A DNA stretch of 64,000 bases from Brachyspira suanatina (GCF_001049755.1 NZ_CVLB01000001.1:1320995-1384994); one strand, 5' to 3'. Positions 47,926 through 57,958 are shown, counted from the stretch's first letter. Notes: generated from the sequence alone by a model not told the origin. Numbers and translations are program-made.

Positions 47926-49461
47926 ATGGAAAAAAATGTAGTTGAAATAGAGAATGCTCTTGCTTCATTATCGTCTAAGTTTTCAAAGAATGATACATTG
48001 GTGATAATATTAGCTGCTGGTCATGGTAAAAGAATTAGAAGTTCTACGTCTAAAATGCTTCATACTATATGGGGAGTTCCTAGTATAGAAAGGGTTAGAC
48101 TTGCTGTAAAAAATGGTATGCCTAAAAGCAATATTACTATAGTTGTAGGAATAAAAGCACTAGATGTTGCTAATGCAGTTGGAAAGCAGGCTAACACTAA
48201 CTTTGCTTATCAGGAAGAACAAAGAGGTACAGGACATGCTGTAAAAGTTGGACTTGATAAGAGTGATTTAAAGAATATAAAGTATTGTTATGTAATATAT
48301 GCTGATATGGGACTTATTGATTCTGAAACTATGAAAGAGTTTCATGAGGAATTTTTAAAATCTAAAACTGATATGATAGTTATGACTGCTATGTATGATG
48401 GCCCTAAAGGAAGTAACTATTATGGAAGAATATTAAGAAGCAGAGGGCTTACTTGCGACGGCAAAAAAAGCAAATATAGACAAGGTTCTCAAGGTAATGT
48501 TATAGGAGTTATTGAGTATAAAGATATACTTGCTATGCAGGACGATAAGAAACTATTTAAAGTTTATAAAGATGAAAAATTCTCCTATGAAAAAGATGAG
48601 TTATTAGATAATTTCAATGAGTATGTTGCTGGAATATATGGTTTCAAAATGAAGCCTTTAGAAGAACTTATACAAAAATTAGAGTCTAATAATGCACAAA
48701 ATGAACTGTATTTAACTGATTTAATAGAAATTTTTATTAATAATAATTTATCAATATCTACTTATATGCCTAAAGACAGCAGAGTTGTTTTGGGATTTAA
48801 TGATAAAACAGTTCTTAAAGAGATGGAATCTATAGCTAGATCTAATGTTTATAATAAACTTAAGAATATAATCACTATATATGATGGAGAAGATTTCTTC
48901 ATTGATGATTCTGTTGTTGAGCAGATATTAGAAATAGATAAAGATGAAAAACCTTTGGATATATATATAGGAAAAGGTGCTTATATAGGTAAAGGTGTTA
49001 AAGTTAATTATGGAGTTACAATATCACATGGTGCTAAGATAGAAGGTAATGTATATCTTGGCGATCATACATATATAGGAGATAATGTATTACTTTCTTG
49101 TTTAGAGAATCAGAAACTTATATTAGATGATAATGTTAAAATATATTCAGAAAACCAGATTAAAGGTAATGTATATATAGGAAAAAACACTACTTTAGAA
49201 AGAGGTGTTAATGTTACAGGAAGTGATAATCATCCTGTAAATATTGGATCTAATGTTCTTATCAAAGGGGTAAGCTATTTATACGGTTCTATCGTTGATG
49301 ATAATGCCTATATAGAACATTGTATATTCTATTATTCTCATATAAAAGCATTGCTTGATGATAAAGGTAATGTTATAAAATGCAGATTTATAAGACCTAA
49401 AGAAGAAGGACTTGAAGCTGTAAGTAAGATAGAAGATGCTAAGAAATCTAAAAAGAAATAG
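47926..49461 (+). CDS. GlmU-like sugar nucleotidyltransferase with beta-helix
   Basis: 511 residues (GlmU is usually ~455). Residues ~20-260: nucleotidyltransferase fold with the signature LAAGHGKRIRSSTSKMLH, then QEEQRGTGHAVKVGL and YADMGLID in place of the usual GD(T/V)PL, and NELYLTDLIEIF, all as in UDP-GlcNAc pyrophosphorylases. Residues ~340-480: hexapeptide left-handed beta-helix (IGKGAYIGKGVKVNYGV, IEGNVYLGDHTYIGDNV). The acetyltransferase-site pattern of GlmU (K-x-x-x-x-N-H-L-x-Y-x-G-D) is not seen, so only the uridylyltransferase activity is supported. AGGAG is 7 bases before the ATG. The 3' end overlaps the next gene by 26 bases. Cell-wall or LOS precursor supply is likely. Confidence 0.85.
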   Translation: MEKNVVEIENALASLSSKFSKNDTLVIILAAGHGKRIRSSTSKMLHTIWGVPSIERVRLAVKNGMPKSNITIVVGIKALDVANAVGKQANTNFAYQEEQRGTGHAVKVGLDKSDLKNIKYCYVIYADMGLIDSETMKEFHEEFLKSKTDMIVMTAMYDGPKGSNYYGRILRSRGLTCDGKKSKYRQGSQGNVIGVIEYKDILAMQDDKKLFKVYKDEKFSYEKDELLDNFNEYVAGIYGFKMKPLEELIQKLESNNAQNELYLTDLIEIFINNNLSISTYMPKDSRVVLGFNDKTVLKEMESIARSNVYNKLKNIITIYDGEDFFIDDSVVEQILEIDKDEKPLDIYIGKGAYIGKGVKVNYGVTISHGAKIEGNVYLGDHTYIGDNVLLSCLENQKLILDDNVKIYSENQIKGNVYIGKNTTLERGVNVTGSDNHPVNIGSNVLIKGVSYLYGSIVDDNAYIEHCIFYYSHIKALLDDKGNVIKCRFIRPKEEGLEAVSKIEDAKKSKKK

Positions 49462-50566
49462 TGTATTAATATTTGTTATAATAATATTATTATTTGCAAG
49501 CTTAAATGCACAATATCAAAAAGAAATAAAAAAAGATGCTCCCCCGCTTACAGAGCATTATGTGAGAATGAGTAGTTTTGAATCTCTTTCTACTTGGTCT
49601 ATAGCCTCTTTAAGGGAAGAGCCATATATTAGCGAGTTGTTTGTAGACGGATATAATAATGTGCATTTTGCTTATTATGATAATCTTCTTAATACTGCGG
49701 TATATGTTAGCGGAAAAGATGGAAATTTTACTAGAACTATATTAGATAATAATAGAGATCTTGGTAATTTCGTAAGTATAGCATTAAATAATAGGAATGT
49801 ACATGTATCCTATAATAAAGCAAATAAAATATTATATGTTAATAATAATTCCGGTACTTTTAATAATTATACTATGGATATAAGGCAAAATAGAAAGATT
49901 GTTGATTTGAAATTAGTAATGTCAGCATTCAATTATCCTACATTATTTTTTGTAGACAATAGAGGCATATTATCTGTATCAAGATTTTATAGAGATAATT
50001 TCTTTTCAGACTTTATTTATACAAATAAAATAGTAGACAGTGTTTATCCTGTCGCTGAAAAAGATGGCTATGCTCTATATATGCATGAATATCAAACAGG
50101 CAATATATTATATGGTTCTAGAAAAACTAATACTGCATTTACATTTTTTGATGACAGAGCAATAGTAACTAATTCTAGTATATATTCAGTTTCTTATGAG
50201 GAGCATAATAGATTTAATATAGTATATCTTACAGAAGATAATCCTCAAACTATTAATTATACCAGATTTTATGACGGAGTATTTACTAATGGTACAATAG
50301 TTGCTGAAGATGAAAATATCATTTCATTAGATTCAGCATTGGACTATGCAGCACAAATAATGGTTTTATACACTAAAGAAAATGGAAATAAGTACCTGTT
50401 TATGGATAATAGAGTTATAGATTTATCTGTTTTGGGAACAAGTATAGGAAATGTAAGATTAAAATCAGCACAATATCCTTATTTTTATATACTCTATTAT
50501 AATAATGTATTTGATGAACTTAGAATTACAAAGCTTAATATAAGTGATATTGAAAAATTAAAATAA
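49436..50566 (+). CDS. Exported protein, beta-propeller-like, function unknown
   Basis: 376 residues. The signal peptide is MLRNLKRNS plus a hydrophobic core VLIFVIIILLFASLNA with a likely cleavage before QYQ; there is no lipobox Cys. The mature part is beta-strand-rich with recurring short blocks such as HFAYYDNLLNTAVYVSG, HVSYNKANKILYVNN, NIVYLTEDNPQTINY and MVLYTKENGNKYLFM, about 45-55 residues apart, as in beta-propeller or sialidase-like repeats. The ATG at 49436 lies inside the 3' end of the GlmU-like gene in another frame, suggesting translational coupling; no other in-frame start precedes the signal core. Periplasmic or surface role unknown. Confidence 0.75.
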   Translation: MLRNLKRNSVLIFVIIILLFASLNAQYQKEIKKDAPPLTEHYVRMSSFESLSTWSIASLREEPYISELFVDGYNNVHFAYYDNLLNTAVYVSGKDGNFTRTILDNNRDLGNFVSIALNNRNVHVSYNKANKILYVNNNSGTFNNYTMDIRQNRKIVDLKLVMSAFNYPTLFFVDNRGILSVSRFYRDNFFSDFIYTNKIVDSVYPVAEKDGYALYMHEYQTGNILYGSRKTNTAFTFFDDRAIVTNSSIYSVSYEEHNRFNIVYLTEDNPQTINYTRFYDGVFTNGTIVAEDENIISLDSALDYAAQIMVLYTKENGNKYLFMDNRVIDLSVLGTSIGNVRLKSAQYPYFYILYYNNVFDELRITKLNISDIEKLK

Positions 50567-50634
50567 ACCGATAATTGATTTAACATTTTTATATTATAAA
50601 TGTTAATAAAATTAAGTATATAATAGGATTTTTT

Positions 50635-51516
50635 ATGAGTGATGAGCAACCAAAAGTATCGTTTATAGAGAAAAACCCAAGAACATGTCCTGTATGTAAG
50701 AATGAATTTTATCATGAAATGCTTCTTACAGGCGGAGGAAGATTAATTGCTGGAAAATTAAGAAATGATTTAAGAAGAACTTATGAAAAAAGTAAAAAAT
50801 ATGGAACAGTTTATCCTTTAATATATGTAGTAGTAGTTTGCCCTCATTGTTTATATGCTGCTTTCCAAGAAGATTTTAACTTAATAGACCATAAAAAAGT
50901 AGATGAAGCTGCAGATACAGCAAGACAAAGAGCTTCATATATGAAAGAATTTTTTGGAAATGATATAGATTTCACAAGACATAGAACACTTTTAGAAGGT
51001 GCTGCTAGTTATTTTTTAGCTTTGGACGGATATCGTTATATTGGAAAAGACAGTGCCCCTACTTTAAAAAAGGCTTTATGTTCTTTGAGATTAAGCTGGA
51101 CTTTGGAAGATTTAGCAAACGTTTATCCTAATGAAAATTATGACAGACTTATTCCTTTCTTCCAATATAAAGCAAGTGAATTGTATTCTGCTTCTATAGA
51201 ATGTATGCAAAATGGAAAAGAAAATTTTGAAAAATTAAAATCATTTGGTCCTGATATAGATAATAATTTTGGTTATGAGGGTATGCTTTATATGGGAGCA
51301 TTACTTGGAATGGATTCTTCTAAATTTATACCAGATCCTAAAGTTAAAGCAGAAACTCTTGTACAAGCTAAAAGAAAAATAAGTAAAATATTCGGATCTG
51401 GAAAAAGCAGTAAATCAAAACCTTCTGCTTTGCTTGAAAAAATAAAGGAACTTCATGTTGCTATTACAGAAGAATTAAATCAGCTTAATGAAGAATATGG
51501 TATAGATGTAAGTTAA
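50635..51516 (+). CDS. DUF2225-family protein
   Basis: 293 residues, cytosolic. An N-terminal zinc-ribbon-like pair CPVC (near residue 18) and CPHC (near residue 69) encloses the conserved region; the following helical part (EGAASYFLALDGYRYIGKD, ALCSLRLSWTLEDLA) is TPR-like, and the C-terminus is coiled coil. The family is common in spirochaetes and clostridia without a defined function. AGGA precedes the ATG at 7 bases. Its stop overlaps the start of the LptF/G-type permease (TAATG), so expression is coupled. Confidence 0.85.
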   Translation: MSDEQPKVSFIEKNPRTCPVCKNEFYHEMLLTGGGRLIAGKLRNDLRRTYEKSKKYGTVYPLIYVVVVCPHCLYAAFQEDFNLIDHKKVDEAADTARQRASYMKEFFGNDIDFTRHRTLLEGAASYFLALDGYRYIGKDSAPTLKKALCSLRLSWTLEDLANVYPNENYDRLIPFFQYKASELYSASIECMQNGKENFEKLKSFGPDIDNNFGYEGMLYMGALLGMDSSKFIPDPKVKAETLVQAKRKISKIFGSGKSSKSKPSALLEKIKELHVAITEELNQLNEEYGIDVS

Positions 51517-52586
51517 TGAAAAAATTAAATGCGTATCTATTAAAAGAATTTCTATCTTTCTTTTTAGGTTCTTTACTGCTATTTGTAGTATTAGTTACAA
51601 TAGCAGATTTGAGCAGTAGATTATCTTTTTATACCGAACATCCTGAATTAATTAATTATTTTATTACATATCACCTAGCAAGAGCACCGCATAATACATA
51701 TTATATATTTCCTGTTGCTTTGATGTTTTCATCTACTTATGTATTAGGTACATTTGTAAAAAATAAAGAAATGCTTGCTATTGAAAATTCAGGTATTAGC
51801 TTATTTAAATTTTCCATGCCTATGTTCATTATGGTAATTGGATTATGTTTATTTTTAGTATTTTTCTGGGAATTTGTAGCAGCACCATTAAATAAAGTAT
51901 CTTTTGCAGCAAATGATGCTATGAGAGGCAATCAAAAAGCGTCTAGAAGTGGTCCTTGGGAATTGTTCGGCGGTAATAATTACTTATATTTTATAGAAAC
52001 TTATTTTTATGAAGAACAATATATGCAAAATACTATAATAGTAAAATTAGATAATGACGGAAGAATTTTATTTAGGGTATCAAGCCCTCATATACAATGG
52101 AATGATGAAGATAAAAAATGGTATGTAACAGATGGAATATTAACAACATTTAGTGAAAGTAAAGAAATAAAAGTAGAAAAAATAAATAATTATCCATTAG
52201 ATGTTTGGGAAAGACCTGAACATTTTTATGGAAGACCGCCTCTAGATTCTATGAGTTTAAGTGAAGAAGCCCATATAATAAAACTACAAAAAGAAGTTAA
52301 TATGAATACTTCAAGATTAGAAACAGATCTTCATTATAGAATATCTTATTGTTTTTCAGGTTTTATTATTGTTTTACTTGCTTCATTATTTTCTAAATTT
52401 TCGACTCAAAGTGTTTTAGTTGTAAGTTTAGTAATGGTTATAATAGTGGCTTTGATGTATTATTCAGTACTTATGGTTTTCAGATCTATGGGCGAGGCTG
52501 GCAATATGAATCCTTTTATTGCAGCTTGGATGCCTAATATTATATTTGCTGTACTTTGTATATTAGCATTTAAGAAATTCCATTGA
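51516..52586 (+). CDS. LptF/LptG-family permease
   Basis: 356 residues. Three N-terminal membrane segments (SFFLGSLLLFVVLVTIA; TYYIFPVALMFSSTYVLGTF; FIMVIGLCLFLVFFWEF), a periplasmic beta-rich domain (~130-270) and three C-terminal segments form the YjgP/YjgQ family architecture. In the Lpt system LptF and LptG with the LptB ATPase extract lipopolysaccharide or lipooligosaccharide from the inner membrane. Whether this is F or G cannot be decided here. It starts at the last A of the preceding TAA (1-base overlap) and ends 9 bases from the convergent acetyltransferase gene. Confidence 0.88.
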   Translation: MKKLNAYLLKEFLSFFLGSLLLFVVLVTIADLSSRLSFYTEHPELINYFITYHLARAPHNTYYIFPVALMFSSTYVLGTFVKNKEMLAIENSGISLFKFSMPMFIMVIGLCLFLVFFWEFVAAPLNKVSFAANDAMRGNQKASRSGPWELFGGNNYLYFIETYFYEEQYMQNTIIVKLDNDGRILFRVSSPHIQWNDEDKKWYVTDGILTTFSESKEIKVEKINNYPLDVWERPEHFYGRPPLDSMSLSEEAHIIKLQKEVNMNTSRLETDLHYRISYCFSGFIIVLLASLFSKFSTQSVLVVSLVMVIIVALMYYSVLMVFRSMGEAGNMNPFIAAWMPNIIFAVLCILAFKKFH

Positions 52587-52595
52587 TGTAAAAAA

Positions 52596-53036
52596 TTAAT
52601 ATATTTTAATTTCCATAATGATAGCATCAAATTTATTATCATAGTATTTTTTTCTGACAGCTATTTCTTTAAATCCATTTCTTATATAAAATTTTTTAGC
52701 ATTAATATTATTTTCATGTAAATCTAATTTTATACTATTTACATTATTATTTTTGGCATCATTAAATAAATATGATAATAATTTGTTTCCATAACCTTTA
52801 TTATTTGGATATGAAGCTATAAATATTATATCTGCTTCTGGTTCTAATAAAAAATATATTAAAAATCCTGTTATTTGATTATCATATTTTATTATAATGA
52901 CTTTATGATGTTTATCTTTTATATACTGTTTTATATAATCTTTGGATAAATGTATGTATTCACTTTTTGAAGATATTAAATAAATAGAATCTATTATATT
53001 ATCATCAATATCATTTACAATTTCTATATTTTCCAT
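52596..53036 (-). CDS. GNAT acetyltransferase, RimI-like
   Basis: 146 residues. Acetyl-CoA binding motif A reads IASYPNNKGYGNKLLSYLF, followed by KLDLHENNINAKKFYIRNGF and VRKKYY. The N-x-x-A-x-x-x-Y-x-x-x-G-F-x-x-x-x-x-R-x-x-Y-Y series is that of RimI, which acetylates the N-terminal residue of ribosomal protein S18; RimI is a best guess among GNATs. No ribosome-binding site is evident before the ATG. Convergent with the LptF/G gene, 9 bases apart. Confidence 0.78.
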   Translation of the reverse strand: MENIEIVNDIDDNIIDSIYLISSKSEYIHLSKDYIKQYIKDKHHKVIIIKYDNQITGFLIYFLLEPEADIIFIASYPNNKGYGNKLLSYLFNDAKNNNVNSIKLDLHENNINAKKFYIRNGFKEIAVRKKYYDNKFDAIIMEIKIY

Positions 53037-53070
53037 TTTAGTATTTAAATAAATAAATAATTTAAAATAA

Positions 53071-53108
53071 AAATGAATAAGGAAATATAATTACTTCCCT
53101 ATTCATTT
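53071..53108 (-). terminator. Intrinsic terminator after proS
   Basis: AAATGAATAAGGAA (53071-53084) pairs with TTCCCTATTCATTT (53095-53108), one wobble in the minus-strand RNA. The minus strand continues TTATTTTAAATT, giving a U-rich tail 20 bases beyond the proS stop. Confidence 0.8.
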
Positions 53109-53127
53109 ATTTTATAACTATATTTTA

Positions 53128-54864
53128 TTATAATTTGCTGTTTATTTCATTGAATAGTTCTTGTTTTTTTGTTTTTACATATTCAATTATTTCTTCAAGT
53201 TTTACCTCAACACTTTCCTGTGATTTTCTAAGTTTGAATTCAACAACTCCTCTTTGAAGTGATTTTTTACCAACTATTATTCTCATAGGAATACCAATCA
53301 AATCACAATCATTAAGTTTTACTCCAAGTCTTTCTTTTCTATCATCAAACATAGTTTCAATTCCAAGAGAGTTTAGAGCATTATATATTTCTTCTGCTTT
53401 TTTGAATGAGTCTTCAGTTTCTTTATCAATAGCAACCACTATGGCCTCATAAGGAGCAACACTTATAGGGAATATTATACCCTTATCATCATAATTTTGT
53501 TCTATAACAGAAGCTAAAGCTCTATTAACACCAATACCATAACAACCCATTATAGGAGTAATCTCTTTGTTGTTTTCATCTAATACTTTGAAATTGAAAG
53601 CCTCAGTATATTTATCGCCAAGTTTGAAAATATGTCCTAACTCCAATCCTTTTTTCTGATAAAGAACTTCTCCGCATTGAGGGCATCTGTCGCCTTCTTT
53701 AGCTGTTCTAAAATCACCCCACACATCAATATTAAAATCTCTTTCTATATTAACATTTTTTATATGAGTATCATCCTTGTTGCCGCCTACTATTGCATCA
53801 GATACTGATTTTATAGAGTTATCAGCAAATATTCTAATTTTCTTTTTTAATCCTATAGGAGAAGCAAAACCTACTCTAGCACCTGTAACTTCTTTTACAG
53901 TTTCTTCATCGGCAAGTTCTATATCTACTCCGCCTAATGCATTAGATAATTTAGTTTCATTAATTTCTAAATCGCCTCTTATAGCAACTAATATTACTTC
54001 ATCTTCTTCAGTTTTATAAATTATACTTTTAATAAAATTCTTTGAAGATGTATTAAAGAATTTTTCTAAATCATTTATAGTTTTTATATCAGGAGTATAA
54101 ACTTCTTCTAAAGCTTTATCAGTATAAGATGCAGCTGCTTCATCCTCTTTTACATTAGCTTTTTCAACATTAGCTCTATAATCACATTTAGAACAGAATA
54201 TGATTGTTTCCTCACCTACTTCACTTAATACCATAAACTCTTCGCTTCCTTCTCCGCCCATTGCACCGCTGTCTGCTTTTACGCTTACAGTATCTAGTCC
54301 CATTCTTTTGAAAATTTTTGTATAGGCTCCGCTCATATCATTATAGGTTTTATCAAGACATTCTTTAGTTATATGAAATGAATAAGCATCTTTCATAGTA
54401 AATTCTTTTGATCTTATCACTCCAAATCTTGGACGTATTTCATCTCTGAATTTAGTATGTATTTGATATAAAGTTAGAGGAAAATCTTTATATGATTGTA
54501 TTTCATTTTGTGCTGTTATAGTGAAAGCCTCTTCATGAGTAGGCCCCATAGCCATATCAACATCATTTCTATCTTTTAATCTGAATAATTCCTTTTTAAA
54601 TCTTTCCCATCTTCCTGAAGGTGTTAATAATTCCTTTGAAACAAGTATGGGCATTATGCATTCATTAGAACCTATTGCATCCATTTCCTCTCTTATTATA
54701 TTAGATATTTTATTCAATACTCTAACTCCAAGAGGTAAATACGAATAAAGACCATTTGATATTTTTCTTGCAAGTGCTGCCCTTAACATTAATTTATTTG
54801 AAGCTATTATTGCATCACTAGGTGCTTCTTTTAATGTAGGCATGAATAATTTTGATAAACGCAT
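53128..54864 (-). CDS. proS: Prolyl-tRNA synthetase (bacterial type)
   Basis: 578 residues, charges tRNA-Pro. Class II motifs: motif 2 region KFRDEIRPRFGVIRSKEFTM with KDAYSFH, and motif 3 GCYGIGVNRALASVIEQNYD. Between them, about residues 225-400, is the YbaK-like editing insertion that removes mischarged alanine (ETKLSNALGGVDIELADEE and VTGARVGFASPIGL), marking the long bacterial form. The anticodon-binding domain is C-terminal (EAIVVAIDKETEDSFKKAEE onward). AAGGGA is about 7 bases before the ATG. It lies 78 bases after dxr on the same strand. Confidence 0.97.
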   Translation of the reverse strand: MRLSKLFMPTLKEAPSDAIIASNKLMLRAALARKISNGLYSYLPLGVRVLNKISNIIREEMDAIGSNECIMPILVSKELLTPSGRWERFKKELFRLKDRNDVDMAMGPTHEEAFTITAQNEIQSYKDFPLTLYQIHTKFRDEIRPRFGVIRSKEFTMKDAYSFHITKECLDKTYNDMSGAYTKIFKRMGLDTVSVKADSGAMGGEGSEEFMVLSEVGEETIIFCSKCDYRANVEKANVKEDEAAASYTDKALEEVYTPDIKTINDLEKFFNTSSKNFIKSIIYKTEEDEVILVAIRGDLEINETKLSNALGGVDIELADEETVKEVTGARVGFASPIGLKKKIRIFADNSIKSVSDAIVGGNKDDTHIKNVNIERDFNIDVWGDFRTAKEGDRCPQCGEVLYQKKGLELGHIFKLGDKYTEAFNFKVLDENNKEITPIMGCYGIGVNRALASVIEQNYDDKGIIFPISVAPYEAIVVAIDKETEDSFKKAEEIYNALNSLGIETMFDDRKERLGVKLNDCDLIGIPMRIIVGKKSLQRGVVEFKLRKSQESVEVKLEEIIEYVKTKKQELFNEINSKL

Positions 54865-54942
54865 AATATTTCCCTTAAAAGATTAAAAATTTTTTATTAA
54901 TGATATATTATAAAATTAAAATTATCAACTATAGTATATATT

Positions 54943-56097
54943 TTATTTAGACATTGAATTTATTATCCAAGCTGTTTCTTTTCTTATTTCACTGTCCATA
55001 TTAATAATATTATCTACAGTTAATGGAACATTAATTTTTCTGTCGCATACTTTTGATACTATATTAAATATATCAGTGAAACCTATTTTCTTTTGTAAGA
55101 ATGAGTATACGCATATTTCATTAGCTGCATTTAAAACACAAGGATAAAGTCCGCCTTTCTTTCCGCATTCATAAGCCAATCTAAGCATTATAAATTTATC
55201 AAAATCCATTTTATAAAAATTGATTTCTGGATGTTCATATAATTTTAATTTTTCAAAAGGCGTATTTCTAATTTCAGGATAAGTTAATGCATGCTGTATA
55301 GGAAGACGCATATCATTCTTTCCAATCTGTGCATATATCTCTCCGTCATTCATTTCTATCATAGAATGTATTAAACTTTGAGGGTGAATAATAGTTTCTA
55401 TTTTATCATAATCCAAATTAAATAAATGATGCGCTTCTATAACTTCAAAGCCTTTATTCATCATAGTTGCACTGTCTATAGTTATTTTGCTTCCCATAGC
55501 CCAAGTAGGATGTTTTAAAGCCATTTCTACTGTAACATTTTTTAATTCTTCTTTTGGAGTTCTAAAGAAAGGACCTCCTGAAGCTGTTATTATAACTTTT
55601 GAAAGTGAAGTTTTTGGAAAATGCCTTAACATTTGAAATATTGCTGAATGTTCGCTGTCTATAGGTATTAAGCTTGCATTATGTTCTTTTAATAATTGAT
55701 TTATTATATCTCCACCTACTACCAAGGTTTCTTTATTTGCTAGAGCAATAGTCTTTCCTTTTTTTATTGCTTCTACTGTAGGCAAAAATCCTGCATATCC
55801 AGTTAAAGCATTAACTAATATATCAAAGTCGGTATGTTTTACAAAATTAGCTATAGTTCCTTCATAAATATTTATATCTTTAGCACAGTCATAGTCTTTA
55901 AAAATATTTTCTGCATTTTTATCAGATATATTTACAGTTTTAGGCTTGAACTCTGTACATAAAGTATTTAATATATCTATCTTACTATTTGTTGACATTC
56001 CAACTATTTCAAAGTCATTATTAAACTCTCTTACAACAGAACAAGTGTTAGTACCAATAGAGCCTGTAGCTCCCAACAAAAGAATTCTTTTTTTCAT
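54943..56097 (-). CDS. dxr: 1-deoxy-D-xylulose 5-phosphate reductoisomerase
   Basis: It converts DXP to MEP with NADPH, the committed step of the non-mevalonate isoprenoid pathway. The NADPH motif LLGATGSIGTNT is at the N-terminus, followed by ALANKETLVVGG, IDSEHSAIFQ, TASGGPFF and HPTWAMGSKITIDSATMMNK, covering the metal and substrate sites (D-x-E). I chose the ATG at 56097 (384 residues, MKKRILLLGATG) as in family members; the longer frame from 56118 would start with TTG. The only GGGAG is about 14 bases upstream, rather far. Followed by proS. Confidence 0.96.
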   Translation of the reverse strand: MKKRILLLGATGSIGTNTCSVVREFNNDFEIVGMSTNSKIDILNTLCTEFKPKTVNISDKNAENIFKDYDCAKDINIYEGTIANFVKHTDFDILVNALTGYAGFLPTVEAIKKGKTIALANKETLVVGGDIINQLLKEHNASLIPIDSEHSAIFQMLRHFPKTSLSKVIITASGGPFFRTPKEELKNVTVEMALKHPTWAMGSKITIDSATMMNKGFEVIEAHHLFNLDYDKIETIIHPQSLIHSMIEMNDGEIYAQIGKNDMRLPIQHALTYPEIRNTPFEKLKLYEHPEINFYKMDFDKFIMLRLAYECGKKGGLYPCVLNAANEICVYSFLQKKIGFTDIFNIVSKVCDRKINVPLTVDNIINMDSEIRKETAWIINSMSK

Positions 56098-56254
56098 AAT
56101 ACTGCTAAATGCTCCCAAACATTTTAATAATAGTGTAGTATTTTATATCAAAATTATAAATTAATAAATAGCTGTAATAATTAAAAAATATTGTTTTATG
56201 TATTTTTTTAAACAGCCGATAATATTTCAGAATAAGTGTAACTAAACATAACTA

Positions 56255-56282
56255 TTGAAATTTATCGTTAATTATATATAAT
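56255..56282 (+). promoter_or_regulatory. Promoter of the GldG-like gene
   Basis: TTGAAA (56255-56260), a 16-base spacer and a perfect TATAAT (56277-56282), about 48 bases before the ATG at 56330, in the spacer divergent from dxr. Confidence 0.65.
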
Positions 56283-56329
56283 ACTTATTCAAATTAATTG
56301 AAATTTTACAAATAATGGATTTTTACTAA

Positions 56330-57958
56330 ATGTCAAATAAGAAATTTAATTTAAAAATAGCTACATTAGCATCTTGGGTATTATTATTTTTTGCTTGGAT
56401 TTTCTTTTATGCCGTAACTCAAACACCTACTCCTGTTTTTTGGGCAGTGTTAGCATTGACTTCTATCATTACTATCATAACATTAATAGTAGATAGAAAA
56501 CAGATAGTGTCTTTTTTGAAGATGCGATTTGTACATAAAGCTTTCTTTGGAATATTATCATTAATAATAATTCTTGCTATACTTGTAGGTTTATATATCA
56601 TAAGTATAAACTTCCCTATAAGATTTGACTTAACACAAAATAAATCATACACAGTATCTCAGCAAACTATGGATGTTCTATCAAGAATAGATAGTCCTCT
56701 TTCTATAGTGGTATTGAGATCACCTAGTACAGATCCAACTTCAGCAGATTGGAGAGCTGATTTATTATTAGAACAATATAAAAGAATAAATAAACATATA
56801 AGTGTTGAATATATTAACCCTATAGAAAAACCTTCTGCTAAAAGTAAATATCAAATGACTCAGGTTGGAGAAATTGTATTTACTTACGGACAAGGAAAAC
56901 AAGTAAGAGTATATAGAAAAGATTTAACAACTCAGTCTAAAGTAACTTCTGATCCTTTATTTGTTGGAGAAGAAAAATTCACTCAGTCTATATACACTTT
57001 GCTTGATACAGAGTCTTATACAGTTTACTTCACAGTAGGACATGGTGAAAGACAAATACAAGATAGAGGCGGAGAAGGTCTATCTTATGTAAAAACTTAT
57101 TTAGAAAATGAAAATTATAAAGTTAAAGAATTAAATATAATACTTGAAAATATTCCTACAGATGCATCACTTATAGTAATAGCAGCACCTGTTGAAACAT
57201 TCAGTGATTTTGAAATAGAAAAATTGAATAACTATGTAAAAACAGGTGGAAAACTTCTTGTATTATATGATAGTTTTATGGATAGAAGTAAATTTAATAG
57301 TAATTTAGGAAATTTTCTATCCGATTGGGGATTCAAAACTAAAAATGACTATATAATAGATCCTGCTTCAAGTGTTGTTATACCTGTTAATATAGTACCT
57401 CAATATACTTCTCATCCTATTACTCAAACATTAAAAGAAGGAAATGTATTTGCTTGTTTGGTTGTTGCTAGAAGTATATTAAGCGGTGAAAATAAATATA
57501 ATGGCAGCTTTGAAAATATAATAACAACTACTCCTCAAGGTTATGGAAAAGAAGAAGCTACTTTTGATTTATCAAGAGCTAGATTCAATCCTAGAACAGA
57601 TATACAAGGACCTGTACCTTTGGCTATAAGCGGTACTTATGAAATAGAAGGAAGAAAAGATCCTGCAAGAATAGTAGTATTTGGTGATGCTACATTTGCA
57701 TTGAATGCATATATCAATCCTGAACAAGGTCAGTCTGTAGATATTGCTTTTGCTGGAAATAAAGACTTATTTATGAATACTGTTGCTTATCTATTAGAAG
57801 CAAGACAGAAAATTACTATAAGACCTAAAGAAGCAAGTATTAAAAACCTTACTCTTACAACAACTCAAACTAACTTTATTAGATATGTTGCTCAAATAGG
57901 TTTGCCTTGTTTGTTCGGTATACTTGGCATATTAATATGGTTCTTTAGAAGAAGATAA
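56330..57958 (+). CDS. GldG-type ABC transporter auxiliary protein
   Basis: 542 residues. Three N-terminal membrane segments (about 10-30, 35-53, 70-93), a large periplasmic part, and one C-terminal segment (IGLPCLFGILGILIWFFRRR). The soluble part reads RFDLTQNKSYTVSQQTMDVL, VYFTVGHGERQIQDRGGEG and TGGKLLVLYDSFMD, the order of the GldG/ABC_transp_aux family (named from gliding motility, widespread in non-gliders). Such proteins usually follow a GldA-like ATPase and a GldF-like permease; neither is next to it here. The ribosome-binding site is weak (GGA 11 bases upstream). The flippase gene follows after 42 bases. Confidence 0.85.
   Translation: MSNKKFNLKIATLASWVLLFFAWIFFYAVTQTPTPVFWAVLALTSIITIITLIVDRKQIVSFLKMRFVHKAFFGILSLIIILAILVGLYIISINFPIRFDLTQNKSYTVSQQTMDVLSRIDSPLSIVVLRSPSTDPTSADWRADLLLEQYKRINKHISVEYINPIEKPSAKSKYQMTQVGEIVFTYGQGKQVRVYRKDLTTQSKVTSDPLFVGEEKFTQSIYTLLDTESYTVYFTVGHGERQIQDRGGEGLSYVKTYLENENYKVKELNIILENIPTDASLIVIAAPVETFSDFEIEKLNNYVKTGGKLLVLYDSFMDRSKFNSNLGNFLSDWGFKTKNDYIIDPASSVVIPVNIVPQYTSHPITQTLKEGNVFACLVVARSILSGENKYNGSFENIITTTPQGYGKEEATFDLSRARFNPRTDIQGPVPLAISGTYEIEGRKDPARIVVFGDATFALNAYINPEQGQSVDIAFAGNKDLFMNTVAYLLEARQKITIRPKEASIKNLTLTTTQTNFIRYVAQIGLPCLFGILGILIWFFRRR

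Noticed and set aside
50580-50606. AT-only hairpin TTAACATTT/AAATGTTAA as a terminator before the DUF2225 gene
   Set aside because: It is weak, has no U-run and lies in DNA where such inverted repeats occur by chance.
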